A stretch of DNA of 64,000 nucleotides from Algoriphagus ratkowskyi (GTDB lineage Bacteria > Bacteroidota > Bacteroidia > Cytophagales > Cyclobacteriaceae), in contig NZ_MSSV01000025.1 in the NCBI RefSeq assembly GCF_002150505.1, positions 1 to 64,000 on the forward strand. Reading direction: 5' to 3'. Made by a program: the position numbers and the translations under genes. A model generated the notes under the pieces. That model was not told where the DNA came from. It saw only the letters and a program-made list of their open reading frames with translations, and made no database searches. Below, one piece after another: positions 18,806-27,629 of this stretch; within the stretch, counting starts at the first letter, position 1; every line of letters starts with the position of its first letter.

Positions 18806-20452
18806 ATGACTACAGCCATATTTCGTATTCCCTTATTAATTCTGACTTTTTGGGTCGTTTGTTTATCAACCCAAGCCCAGGAGAAGTCCGTATTGGGTAT
18901 TAAAAAAGCAGATCTATTAGGTGGCGATGGGCTTAAGGGCTATGAAAGGTTGATAGGATCGGTCGAGATGGAGCACAAGAATACCTTGATTTATTGTGAC
19001 TCTGCCCATTTTTTCAGAAAAGAAAATAAAGCGAGACTCTTCGGTAATGTGAAAATTGTAGATCAGGTAGATCCTGTGACCACAACTAGTAGATATGCGG
19101 AGTATGATGGGAATACTCAGCTAGCCAAGCTGAGAAATAATGTGGTTTTCACCAATGACCAAACTAGGCTGACTACAAACTATCTGGATTATGACCGAGC
19201 AGGTAACATTGCCTATTACTTCAATAAGGGAAAGGTAGTCGATTCAGTAAATGTGCTCACGAGTGAGCGCGGAACCTATGAGGTAAATATTGAGCAAATC
19301 ACTTTTAAAAAGGATGTAGTACTGGTCAATCCAGATTACACAATGAAAACCAATGATTTAATTTATCTCACCATTCCAAAAACCGCAGAGACAAAAGGCT
19401 TGACGAATTTGATTTCAAAGGATGGAAACACCCTTGATGCTCAACAGGGGAGTTTTTATGATACACAGGCGAAGAAGTTTAAGTTTTTCGAAGGAGTAGT
19501 GGAGTCTGAGACTAGCCGAATAAAGGCAAAAGAACTTTATTACAGCGAAGTAGATGCCTACTATGAAGGAAAAGAGAATGTTAGTGTTCTAAATAAAGAG
19601 CGGCAGGTAGAGGTCTTTGGTGATGTGGGAGAATATTGGGAGGAGCGAAAGTATAGTCTGGTTCATGGGAATGCCTTGGTCAGAAGATATTTTGAAACAG
19701 ATACACTGTATATGGCTTCGGACTCACTGATTTCGCAAGACGGGGAGGCGGATTCTATGAAATATTTGCTAGCATTTCGTTCCGTTAAGTTGGTGAAAAC
19801 TGACTTATCTGGTTTAGCTGATTCATTGGTATACAATTATTCTGATTCGTCTATTCAATTTTTTAAGGACCCAGTGATGTGGAACCAAAAAAGCCAGATA
19901 ACTTCAGATAGTATGGTTTTTTACATCGCAAATGAAGAGTTAGATCGTGTGTTCATGAAGGATAAAGTGTTTGTGGTCACGCAGGATACAATTAGAAATT
20001 TCAATCAGATGAAGGGAAGAACGATGGTTGGCTACTTTGTGAATGGAAAGATGGACAAGATTGATATTGATGGAAATGGAGAGTCACTTTATTTTGCATT
20101 GCAAGCTGATACTATTGCTCAGGGAATCAATAAAACATTAAGTGCTAATATCAAACTCAGATTTAAAAATGGAGCTATTCAGCGGGTGACTTATGGAATA
20201 AAGCCCGATGGTAAATTCACTCCTTTTCAACTAATTAACGAGGAGAACTCAAGGCTTGAAGGATTCAAATGGAGGTTTGATGAAAAACCTAGTATTGAGG
20301 ATATTTATATCTGGAGAAAACCTGAAGAGATTGATCCAAATGCAAAAAATTTATTTAATGAGCCAGATGTAGAGCTGCTTTTGCCCACCGAGCAAGAGAT
20401 CTTAAAATCACTAGAAAAACGTGGTTGGAAACCAGAAAAAAAGAATTCATAG
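18806..20452 (+). CDS. OstA-like (LptA/LptD N-terminal type) envelope protein
   Basis: A 548-residue exported protein with a signal peptide ending near residue 24 (STQAQ). Residues 30-180 are an OstA-type beta-jellyroll (IYCDSAHFFRKENKARLFGNVKIVD, here cited only in part: YCDSAHFF, LFGNVKI), with further OstA-like repeats after it. Proteins of this fold bridge the periplasm to carry lipopolysaccharide. In Bacteroidetes this long stand-alone form is thought to take the LptA role; that is inference. It lies upstream of a T9SS cargo gene and bamD, fitting an envelope-biogenesis neighbourhood. The 169-bp gap after it holds no clear terminator. Confidence 0.82.
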   Translation: MTTAIFRIPLLILTFWVVCLSTQAQEKSVLGIKKADLLGGDGLKGYERLIGSVEMEHKNTLIYCDSAHFFRKENKARLFGNVKIVDQVDPVTTTSRYAEYDGNTQLAKLRNNVVFTNDQTRLTTNYLDYDRAGNIAYYFNKGKVVDSVNVLTSERGTYEVNIEQITFKKDVVLVNPDYTMKTNDLIYLTIPKTAETKGLTNLISKDGNTLDAQQGSFYDTQAKKFKFFEGVVESETSRIKAKELYYSEVDAYYEGKENVSVLNKERQVEVFGDVGEYWEERKYSLVHGNALVRRYFETDTLYMASDSLISQDGEADSMKYLLAFRSVKLVKTDLSGLADSLVYNYSDSSIQFFKDPVMWNQKSQITSDSMVFYIANEELDRVFMKDKVFVVTQDTIRNFNQMKGRTMVGYFVNGKMDKIDIDGNGESLYFALQADTIAQGINKTLSANIKLRFKNGAIQRVTYGIKPDGKFTPFQLINEENSRLEGFKWRFDEKPSIEDIYIWRKPEEIDPNAKNLFNEPDVELLLPTEQEILKSLEKRGWKPEKKNS

Positions 20453-20621
20453 TCTGTTTTAGGAGATAAGCAATATGCGTAACGAGTTATGCTTGAAAAA
20501 ATTTTAAAAAGGTTAACAGATTTTAACCGCATTTTTCTTCGATTAGCTAGTCATTGGCTTAATTTTGTCCGTATATTGATTACAGTTACAACATCTGAAG
20601 GCATATCGATTAAAACTCTAC

Positions 20622-21338
20622 ATGAAACTATTACTCATATTTTTCACATGGCTTTGGCTGTTGGTTCCCGTTTTTACGGAAGCACAACAGGTACGGGTAT
20701 TGAGTGATGGTATAGAATTTCGTGGAGACTTGGGGTCAACTCAACGTAAAACAATCATACTTCAAAACGAAACTAATCAAGTTAAAATATTTCTACTCAA
20801 ATCTCTTCGCGGTAATATTGGGTCTTCTCAAAAGGTAAAACTCTGTATTGGAGATCAGTGCTACGATCCAAAAAAAGATCTTGCAAAAATTAAACTGACT
20901 TTAAAGCCTGGTGAATTGTTGACAGACTTGTATCTGGAATTTGGTATGGGGATAGCTGCAACAAGAGGTTCCTTTGACCTTACTTTCGTAAATGAAAACA
21001 ATCTTAGAGACCTTTTCATCGTTGAGGCAAGATATGAAGTCGATGATCCAGCAATTAGAGTTGATGAATTTGACTACAAGGACATAATGTTAAGTGACGT
21101 TTATCCAAATCCTAGTGTGAGAATAGCTCAATTCGATTATAATATTAAAAATCAATCTGTAAAAGCTCGAATAGCTATTAATAGCTTCATCGGGAATCCT
21201 ATAGCAGATTATGACCTTGACCCGGATAGAAATGCACTGGTAATTAATGTATCAGATTACAATCCAGGGATATATTTCTATACACTTTTCTTGAACAATA
21301 AAAATATTGTTACCAAGAAGCTCGTTGTCAAGAAGTAA
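20622..21338 (+). CDS. Secreted protein with T9SS C-terminal sorting domain
   Basis: A 238-residue protein with a signal peptide (residues 1-21). The N-terminal ~130 residues are beta-rich, with two cysteines (LCIGDQCYDP) that may pair. Residues 158-238 are a type A T9SS sorting domain: DVYPNPS at its start, INSFIGNPI in the middle and a final PGIYFYTLF ... TKKLVVKK. Such domains send proteins across the outer membrane by the type IX (Por) system. The cargo part has no recognised activity and is unusually small. The gene lies alone, 60 bp ahead of the bamD cluster. Confidence 0.82.
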   Translation: MKLLLIFFTWLWLLVPVFTEAQQVRVLSDGIEFRGDLGSTQRKTIILQNETNQVKIFLLKSLRGNIGSSQKVKLCIGDQCYDPKKDLAKIKLTLKPGELLTDLYLEFGMGIAATRGSFDLTFVNENNLRDLFIVEARYEVDDPAIRVDEFDYKDIMLSDVYPNPSVRIAQFDYNIKNQSVKARIAINSFIGNPIADYDLDPDRNALVINVSDYNPGIYFYTLFLNNKNIVTKKLVVKK

Positions 21339-21363
21339 GACTTGACTATGCAGCAGTCATCCA

Positions 21364-21394
21364 TTTGAATCCAAATAATTATCCCGTATATTTG
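21364..21394 (+). promoter_or_regulatory. Bacteroidetes-type promoter of bamD cluster
   Basis: A -33 box TTTG (21364-21367), a 19-bp spacer and a -7 box TATATTTG (21387-21394) match the Bacteroidetes sigma-A consensus. Transcription would start about 21400, a few bases before the bamD start codon, giving an almost leaderless message. Confidence 0.7.
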
Positions 21395-21405
21395 CGGTCT
21401 TGAAA

Positions 21406-22314
21406 ATGAAAATGCGCGTACAATCCATTCTGTTACTGATTATTATACTTGCCGTAAGTTCCTGCGGCCCTTTCAGCAAGCTTGAGAAAAGCACAAACTG
21501 GGAGGAATTATATGCAGGGGCAAATAAGTATTATCAAGAAGGAGAATATAATAAAGCTATTATCCTCTACGATAAGGTTTTACCTGTGATCCGAGGTAGT
21601 GAAAAGGCTGAACTGGCAGATTATAATTATGCCAATTGCCACTTCAAGACTAAGAGATATATTGAGGCTGCTGGTTATTTCAGCAATTTCTTCAGAACCT
21701 ATAATAGGAGTCCGTTGGCGGAGGAGGCATTATTTATGAATGCTTATTCGCTTTACTTAGACGCTCCTGACGCCAATCTTGATCAGCAAAGTTCGCGGGA
21801 AGCTGTTGGTGCTATTCAGCAGTTTGTGACCAAATTCCCTGCCTCAGCAAGTTATGAGCGTGCCATGGAAATGTTAGTAGATTTGCAAAGCAGATTCGAA
21901 CAGAAAGCCTACATGGAGTCATCTATGTATTACAGACTAAAAGACGGTTTGTATCCTGGAGATTACTACCGAGCCTGTATTATTAACTTCCAGAATTTCA
22001 GCAAGGATTACCCAGAAAGCAAGCATAATGAAGAACTAGCCTATAAGCTAGTGGAAGTAAGTACTGGATATGCAGAAAATAGCACCTTCTTTAAAAAGGA
22101 AGAACGATTGAAAGATGCTTTGGCATTTGCGAATACATTTTATCGCAAATATCCAAACAGTGCTTTTACAGGTAAAGTGAAAGAAATCGAGGTCAAGGCA
22201 AAGGAAGAGTTAAATGACCACTCTGTTAAACTGAAAGAGTATAATGACCGTTTGGCTGAGCAAAAAGCAAAAGCATTAGAGAATCAGACTTTGGAAAAAG
22301 TTGAAATTAAATAG
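21406..22314 (+). CDS. bamD: Outer-membrane assembly lipoprotein BamD
   Basis: A 302-residue lipoprotein of the BAM complex that inserts beta-barrel proteins into the outer membrane. The N-terminus is a lipoprotein signal with lipobox SSCG. Tetratricopeptide-type helices follow (for example YYQEGEYNKAIILYDKVL, cut here to YNKAIILYDKV; FKTKRYIEAAGYFSNFF as KRYIEAAGYF). Length fits BamD/YfiO. An ATG at 21406 is preferred over the in-frame TTG at 21400 because the promoter predicts a start near 21400; ATG 21412 is also possible. First gene of the conserved run bamD, omega-like, coaBC, DUF4835, recN. Confidence 0.92.
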   Translation: MKMRVQSILLLIIILAVSSCGPFSKLEKSTNWEELYAGANKYYQEGEYNKAIILYDKVLPVIRGSEKAELADYNYANCHFKTKRYIEAAGYFSNFFRTYNRSPLAEEALFMNAYSLYLDAPDANLDQQSSREAVGAIQQFVTKFPASASYERAMEMLVDLQSRFEQKAYMESSMYYRLKDGLYPGDYYRACIINFQNFSKDYPESKHNEELAYKLVEVSTGYAENSTFFKKEERLKDALAFANTFYRKYPNSAFTGKVKEIEVKAKEELNDHSVKLKEYNDRLAEQKAKALENQTLEKVEIK

Positions 22315-22334
22315 AACTATAATCAAATAAGAAT

Positions 22335-22649
22335 ATGGCAATTAATCCATCCATCATTACGAGAGATCTTGATAAAATCGCTGATAAAACAGGAAATATC
22401 TATGAGTCTCTTCATATAATAGGGCAACGTGCAAAGCAGGTTTCTAACACCTTGAAGGAGGAGTTGAATATCAAGCTTTCAGAATTTGCTTCTACTGTTG
22501 ATAATTTGGAAGAAGTATTTGAAAACAAGGAGCAGATCGAAATCTCTAAGTTCTACGAAAGAATGCCAAAGCCGAGCACGCTTGCTTTGGAGGAATTCAT
22601 GGAAGGGAAAATCTATCACAGACTTCCAGAGGAACCAGCAGGCGAATAA
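22335..22649 (+). CDS. RNA polymerase omega-like (Rpb6-type) subunit
   Basis: A 104-residue acidic protein. The start ITRDLDKIADKTGNIYES and IGQRAKQV fit the Bacteroidetes form of the omega/Rpb6 family, which helps assemble RNA polymerase. It sits between bamD (20 bp) and coaBC (4 bp), the same place omega often has near coaBC in other bacteria. It lacks close similarity to proteobacterial RpoZ beyond the RAxQ region, so the assignment rests on that motif and on gene order. Confidence 0.82.
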   Translation: MAINPSIITRDLDKIADKTGNIYESLHIIGQRAKQVSNTLKEELNIKLSEFASTVDNLEEVFENKEQIEISKFYERMPKPSTLALEEFMEGKIYHRLPEEPAGE

Positions 22650-22653
22650 TTCT

Positions 22654-23862
22654 ATGAGCCTCAAGGGTAAGAAAATTATAGTAGGCGTGACTGGCAGTAT
22701 AGCTGCATATAAGTCTGCATTTCTTACTCGATTACTTATTAAAGCAGGAGCAGAAGTGCAAATCATCATGAGCACTTCTGCTTTTGACTTTATTACCCCG
22801 CTCACCTTAGCCACACTTTCCAAGAGACCAGTTTTGAGCCAATTCAAGGCTGATAATACTGGAGCTTGGAACAATCATGTGGAGCTTGGACTTTGGGCGG
22901 ATTTATTTTTGGTGGCACCTATTAGTGCCAACACCTTGGCAAAATTTGCCAATGGTATCTGCGACAATTTACTTTCCGCTATCTATCTGTCTGCGAGATG
23001 TCCGGTTATGCTAGCTCCAGCGATGGATTTAGATATGTATCAGCATCCTTCAGTCCAATCAAATATTCAAAAATTAGAGTCCTTTGGGAATAGCATTCTT
23101 GATGCTGAATCAGGGGAATTGGCAAGTGGACTCACTGGGCAAGGTCGAATGATGGAGCCAGAACATATTTTGGGTAGAATTGAGGAGTTTTTTGCAAATA
23201 AGACCGATTTCAGTGGTAAGAAAGTAATGATTACCATGGGTCCAACGCAAGAGGCACTAGATCCTGTAAGATACATTAGCAATCACTCCAGTGGAAAAAT
23301 GGGACTAGCTTTGGCAAATGCCTTTCTTTCAAGAGGAGCAGAAGTTTTTGTGATTTCAGGACCCATTTCATTAAAAGTAAATAAACATAGCTTTAACTGG
23401 AAGGATGTGAAATCCGCTAAGGAAATGTATGAGTCTGCTGCCGAGATCCATAGTAAAATGGATATATGCGTTTTTGCAGCTGCTGTAGCAGATTATGCAC
23501 CTGCAGAAATTGCTCCTGAGAAGATTAAGAAAAGCGAGACTTCACTTGCAATTGAATTTGTGAAAAACGTAGATATCGCAGCCAAACTTGGCGCTCAGAA
23601 AAAGCAAAACCAAGTCCATATTGGCTTCGCTTTAGAAACTGAGAATGAAGCGAAAAATGCATTAAAAAAGCTATCAAAAAAGAATTTTGATATGATAGTT
23701 CTGAATTCCATGAAAGAGGCTGGAGCAGGATTTCAGTTAGACACCAATAAAGTGCATATTTTTCATGCATCTGGATTGGCTATCGAATCTGAGATTTTAT
23801 CTAAAAACCAAATTGCTAATTTGATAGTAAACCAAATCAAAAATATACCAGTTTGGGTTTGA
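22654..23862 (+). CDS. coaBC: Bifunctional CoaBC (phosphopantothenoylcysteine synthetase/decarboxylase)
   Basis: A 402-residue enzyme making 4'-phosphopantetheine for coenzyme A. The N-terminal flavoprotein decarboxylase (residues 1-180) shows GVTGSIAAYK, PISANTLAKFANG and PAMDLDMY; the family's usual PAMN is PAMD here. The C-terminal ligase starts near 185 with GPTQEALDPVRYISN and HSSGKMG, then AAAVADY. An in-frame ORF extends 56 codons upstream into the omega-like gene, but that part is the shadow of the latter. The ATG at 22654, 4 nt after the omega stop, is the start because MSLKGKKIIVGVTGS is the normal N-terminus. Confidence 0.95.
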   Translation: MSLKGKKIIVGVTGSIAAYKSAFLTRLLIKAGAEVQIIMSTSAFDFITPLTLATLSKRPVLSQFKADNTGAWNNHVELGLWADLFLVAPISANTLAKFANGICDNLLSAIYLSARCPVMLAPAMDLDMYQHPSVQSNIQKLESFGNSILDAESGELASGLTGQGRMMEPEHILGRIEEFFANKTDFSGKKVMITMGPTQEALDPVRYISNHSSGKMGLALANAFLSRGAEVFVISGPISLKVNKHSFNWKDVKSAKEMYESAAEIHSKMDICVFAAAVADYAPAEIAPEKIKKSETSLAIEFVKNVDIAAKLGAQKKQNQVHIGFALETENEAKNALKKLSKKNFDMIVLNSMKEAGAGFQLDTNKVHIFHASGLAIESEILSKNQIANLIVNQIKNIPVWV

Positions 23863-24001
23863 GGCTTGATATTTCCTTATTTTTAAGGCGATGAAGTCGA
23901 GCATGACTAACAACCGTATTCAGAGGGAGGATTTTTCCCTAGCTAAATTCCACCTGACTGCCAGTAAGTAGGTCTGACCATATAGAAGCAATTATAAACA
24001 G

Positions 24002-24904
24002 ATGAAAAAAGGGATTATTCTCATACTCTTCTTTTGCTATTCATTCAGCGTATTTTCTCAGGAACTGAATTTCACAGTGACCATTAATAGCGAGCGGGCA
24101 AGAATTCAGAATACAGATATATTTAGTCAGATGAAGACTAATTTTGAACAATTTCTCAATGGCAGGTCTTGGACTACAGATGAATTTCGCCCAGAGGAGC
24201 GTATCAAGGGCAATCTTCTCATCACTATTAATGATGTCCCTCAAGTGGGCACGTATACTGCTACCGTGCAGATCCAAACTGTTAGGCCAATTTATGGTAC
24301 CAATTTCGAAAGTTTGGTCTTTAACTTTGCTGACAGGAACTGGAACTTTGACTACTTAGAATCCCAGCCCCTTGAATTCAATCGCTTTACATTTTTGAAT
24401 AATATAAGTTCTTTGCTGGCATTCTATGCTCAAATTGCGTTAGGCTTGGATTATGATTCCTTTGAAAGTCGTGGAGGTGATGAGTTCTTTGCGGCAGCAA
24501 ATGATATTGTAAATAATGCACAGCAATCGGGACGTCCAGGGTGGGGGCAGAGCTCCTCTGATCGTAGAAATCGTTATGCATTAAATAATGACATCTATAT
24601 ATCCTCGGTATTTGCACCGATCAGAGATGCTTACTATCTATATCATCGCCAAGGACTCGATATATTGCTGATTCGCCCTGAAGAGGCTCATGGTAATATT
24701 CTGGAAGCAATCCGGATTTTGGCAGAAGCTAATAAAATTCAACCCAACGGGATATTTACAATATCCTTTATGGATGCTAAAAGCGATGAGATTACTTCAA
24801 TTATGAAAAATGCTTCTCTTGAGATTCGGACAGAAATTGTCGCGTTGCTGTTGGAAGTTGACCCAAATAATGCGAGAAAGTACAATGAGCTGCTGAAAAG
24901 CTAA
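24002..24904 (+). CDS. DUF4835 family exported protein, PorD-like
   Basis: A 300-residue periplasmic protein with a signal peptide (residues 1-19, cleavage near FSQE). It has the DUF4835 layout: ELNFTVTINSERA at the mature start, then RPIYGTNFES, and a C-terminal helical part ending in DPNNARKYNELL. This family always sits between coaBC and recN in many Bacteroidetes and is named PorD in some annotations, implying a link to type IX secretion. That role is from family knowledge and I hold it with moderate confidence. The 139-bp gap upstream may carry its own promoter. Confidence 0.78.
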   Translation: MKKGIILILFFCYSFSVFSQELNFTVTINSERARIQNTDIFSQMKTNFEQFLNGRSWTTDEFRPEERIKGNLLITINDVPQVGTYTATVQIQTVRPIYGTNFESLVFNFADRNWNFDYLESQPLEFNRFTFLNNISSLLAFYAQIALGLDYDSFESRGGDEFFAAANDIVNNAQQSGRPGWGQSSSDRRNRYALNNDIYISSVFAPIRDAYYLYHRQGLDILLIRPEEAHGNILEAIRILAEANKIQPNGIFTISFMDAKSDEITSIMKNASLEIRTEIVALLLEVDPNNARKYNELLKS

Positions 24905-24915
24905 GCTCGATTTTT

Positions 24916-24923
24916 TAGTTTTG
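24916..24923 (+). promoter_or_regulatory. Candidate -7 box of recN (TAGTTTTG)
   Basis: TAnnTTTG match 20 bp before the recN start codon. No convincing -33 box is seen. Confidence 0.35.
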
Positions 24924-24943
24924 CCCAAACGAACGTTTAACCC

Positions 24944-26596
24944 ATGCTCAAATCCTTAAGCATTTCTAATTATGCTCTGATTGACCACCTGCACATGCAG
25001 CCCAGTTCTGGACTCAGTATGATCACTGGTGAAACTGGTGCTGGTAAATCCATCATGCTTGGTGCTGTCGGTTTGCTTTTGGGAAATAGATCTGACACAA
25101 AAGTATTGCTTCATGACGATCAGAAATGTGTCATTGAAGGCGTATTTGATGTGGCAAATTATGGACTGAAGGACTTCTTTGATTTAGCTGAGCTAGATTA
25201 TGAGCCTACCTGCATCATACGTAGAGAAATCAGCCCTGCCGGAAAATCTCGTTCTTTTGTGAATGATACGCCTGTGTTACTCGATGCAATGAAAACGCTG
25301 GGAAGTTTTTTGATGGACGTTCACTCACAGCATGACACACTACAACTCGGTGAGGGGAGCTATCAGTTGAGCCTAGTAGATGCATTTGCCCAGACTCAAG
25401 AGGAAGTAAGACAGTATAAAGCTGACTATAAGTCTTTTCAAAGAGCTCAAAAGTCATTTAATGAATTGAGTAGAAAAGCTATTGAACTGCAAAAAGAGGC
25501 TGATTTCAATCAGTTTCAGTTGGAAGAGTTGAGTGTCTTGGGTTTGAAAGAGAATGAGCAGCTGGATCTTGAATCCCTTCAGGAGGTTCTGGAAAATGCA
25601 GAAGAGATTAAGTTGAAGATTAATGAGATGTTGAATCTTTTTCAAGATGAGCAGTTTGGGATCACACAAGGAATGTCTCAAGTCCAGCAAGGGATGCAAT
25701 CCTTGGAGCGATTGGCGCATGTGTTTGGATCTATTAAAGAGAGGTTTCTAGCTGTAAATATTGAATTGAAGGACATCGAACAAACATTAGGAGATGAAGA
25801 GAGTAAAGTGGAGGTGGATTTTGAGCGTTTGGATGAAATAAGAGAAAGGCTAAGCAAAATCTATCAGCTTCAGAAAAAGCATGGGGTTGCTTCTGTGGAG
25901 GAATTGATGGGCCTGGAAAAAGAACTGGCAGATAAGGTTTTTCAATTTCAGAATTTAGACGAATCACTCGGGAAAGCCAAGCAAGAGTTGGAGGCGAGTA
26001 AGTCGAAAGTAGATGGTTCAGGGAAGTCACTTCGTAAGAAGAGGCAAGGCAGTTTTACTGATTTTCAAAGTTCTTTAGAAAGATTGCTGGCCGGACTAGG
26101 CATGGAGAACTCTAAGGTAGTGATGGAACACAAACCCGTTGAGCCATCAGCAAGTGGATTAGACGAAATTGAATTGCTTTTTTCTGCTAATAAGGGATCT
26201 TCTCCTCAGCCTTTGAAAAAAGTGGCATCTGGAGGTGAATTTTCCAGATTGCTTTTTGCTATCAAATACTTGATGGCAGATAAAATGGCAATGCCTACCT
26301 TGATTTTTGATGAAATTGACACGGGTATTTCTGGTGAAGTAGCCTTGAAAATGGTTGCTATGATGCAGGATATCTCTAAGAATCATCAGGTAATTTGTAT
26401 AACACATTTGCCTCAGGTAGCTGGGCAGGGAGACCTTCATTATTTTGTTTACAAGGATAATTCCTCGGAGAAAACAGTAAGTAAAATTAAGCTTTTAGAT
26501 AAAGAAGAAAGAGTTCAAGAGCTTGCCAAAATGATCTCTGGGGCTACTCCCTCAGCTTCAGCTATAGAAAGTGCAAAGGAATTACTACGACGCTAA
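24944..26596 (+). CDS. recN: DNA repair protein RecN
   Basis: A 550-residue SMC-like ATPase for double-strand break repair. Walker A GETGAGKS is at residues 29-36, the Q-loop segment DVHSQHDTLQLG near 127, a long coiled coil between about 155 and 370, and the C-terminal ABC signature VASGGEFSRL with Walker B LIFDEIDTGISG near 470. Length is normal. Cytoplasmic and nucleoid-associated. It ends the conserved bamD-recN gene run. Confidence 0.96.
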   Translation: MLKSLSISNYALIDHLHMQPSSGLSMITGETGAGKSIMLGAVGLLLGNRSDTKVLLHDDQKCVIEGVFDVANYGLKDFFDLAELDYEPTCIIRREISPAGKSRSFVNDTPVLLDAMKTLGSFLMDVHSQHDTLQLGEGSYQLSLVDAFAQTQEEVRQYKADYKSFQRAQKSFNELSRKAIELQKEADFNQFQLEELSVLGLKENEQLDLESLQEVLENAEEIKLKINEMLNLFQDEQFGITQGMSQVQQGMQSLERLAHVFGSIKERFLAVNIELKDIEQTLGDEESKVEVDFERLDEIRERLSKIYQLQKKHGVASVEELMGLEKELADKVFQFQNLDESLGKAKQELEASKSKVDGSGKSLRKKRQGSFTDFQSSLERLLAGLGMENSKVVMEHKPVEPSASGLDEIELLFSANKGSSPQPLKKVASGGEFSRLLFAIKYLMADKMAMPTLIFDEIDTGISGEVALKMVAMMQDISKNHQVICITHLPQVAGQGDLHYFVYKDNSSEKTVSKIKLLDKEERVQELAKMISGATPSASAIESAKELLRR

Positions 26597-26681
26597 TTCT
26601 GGCTTTAGATCAATTTGAAAGCTCATATGATAATTTTTGCCTATTTTTGGACAATATTTTTGAAAAAAAAACCCAAGCTAT

Positions 26682-27497
26682 ATGCCAGATAATTTGCTAA
26701 AAGGAAAACTGGGTATCATCACCGGTGCTCTTGATGAGAACTCAATTGCGTGGAAGACAGCGCTTAAAGCGAAAGAGCAAGGAGCAAGATTTGTATTGAC
26801 TAATGCGCCAATTGCAATGCGTATGGGTGCGATCAATGACCTTGCGAAAGAATGTGATACCATCGTGATTCCTGCAGATGCTACGAGCACAGAAGATATA
26901 GAGAAATTGTATACTGAAGCTAAAGAGTATTTAGGCGGTAACTTTGATTTCATTTTGCATTCCATCGGGATGTCTCCAAACATTAGAAAAGGTAGATCAT
27001 ATGGTGACCTGAACTATGATTGGGCTATGAAGTCTTATGATGTTTCTGCAATTTCTTTTCATAAGATGATGCAAGTAGCTGAGAAGCAAGATGTGATGAA
27101 TGAGTGGGGATCGATTGTTGGTCTTTCTTACATCGCTGCTCAGAAAGTTTTCCCATTTTATACAGACATGGCGGATGCCAAAGCATTGCTTGAAAGCATC
27201 GCACGTGGATATGGTTATAGATTTGGTAAGCTGAAAAAAGTAAGAGTAAATACAATCTCTCAATCACCAACAAAGACTACCGCTGGTACAGGAATTGGTG
27301 GATTTGATTCGTTTTACAATTTCGCAGAATCGCTTTCTCCACTTGGGAATGCATCAGCAGAAGCTTGCGCAGAATATATCGTTACCATGTTCTCTGACTA
27401 TACCAGATTAGTTACCATGCAAAACCTCTTCCACGATGGAGGATATTCCTGCACGGGAATCTCTGAAGACATCATGGAGAAGTTTAAGGATTTATAA
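26682..27497 (+). CDS. fabI: Enoyl-ACP reductase, FabI type
   Basis: A 271-residue short-chain dehydrogenase-like enzyme for the last reduction of fatty-acid elongation. The N-terminus LGIITGALDENSIAW matches the FabI nucleotide-binding pattern (GxxxxxSIAW). The catalytic pair fits Tyr-x6-Lys in FYTDMADAKALLES, preceded by SYIAAQKVF. The C-terminal segment LFHDGGYSCTGI is also typical. Two TATTTTTG boxes lie at 26642 and 26655, either of which might be the -7 element. Some divergence from proteobacterial FabI is visible (GALDEN rather than GVANDR). A terminator follows. Confidence 0.92.
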   Translation: MPDNLLKGKLGIITGALDENSIAWKTALKAKEQGARFVLTNAPIAMRMGAINDLAKECDTIVIPADATSTEDIEKLYTEAKEYLGGNFDFILHSIGMSPNIRKGRSYGDLNYDWAMKSYDVSAISFHKMMQVAEKQDVMNEWGSIVGLSYIAAQKVFPFYTDMADAKALLESIARGYGYRFGKLKKVRVNTISQSPTKTTAGTGIGGFDSFYNFAESLSPLGNASAEACAEYIVTMFSDYTRLVTMQNLFHDGGYSCTGISEDIMEKFKDL

Positions 27498-27515
27498 ATA
27501 CCACTGACAATCCTT

Positions 27516-27550
27516 AAAAGCCCTTTGGAAATTTCCTTAGGGCTTTTTTT
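27516..27550 (+). terminator. Intrinsic terminator of fabI
   Basis: 16-nt arms beginning AAAAGCCC, with two mismatches, followed by a run of seven or more T residues. Confidence 0.85.
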
Positions 27551-27629
27551 GTTCTTGCTGCTCATCCTATTTCGATTTTTTGTTTTGACTTTTTGACTTA
27601 ACTTATTGAGCTGAATAAGACTACCACCT

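Noticed and set aside
22486-22653. 56-codon N-terminal extension of the coaBC reading frame
   Set aside because: It lies inside the omega-like gene in another frame, and the usual CoaBC N-terminus begins at ATG 22654.
23863-24001. tRNA or small RNA in the coaBC-DUF4835 gap
   Set aside because: No cloverleaf or strong conserved hairpin; only a short CCTTATTTTTAAGG palindrome near 23874.
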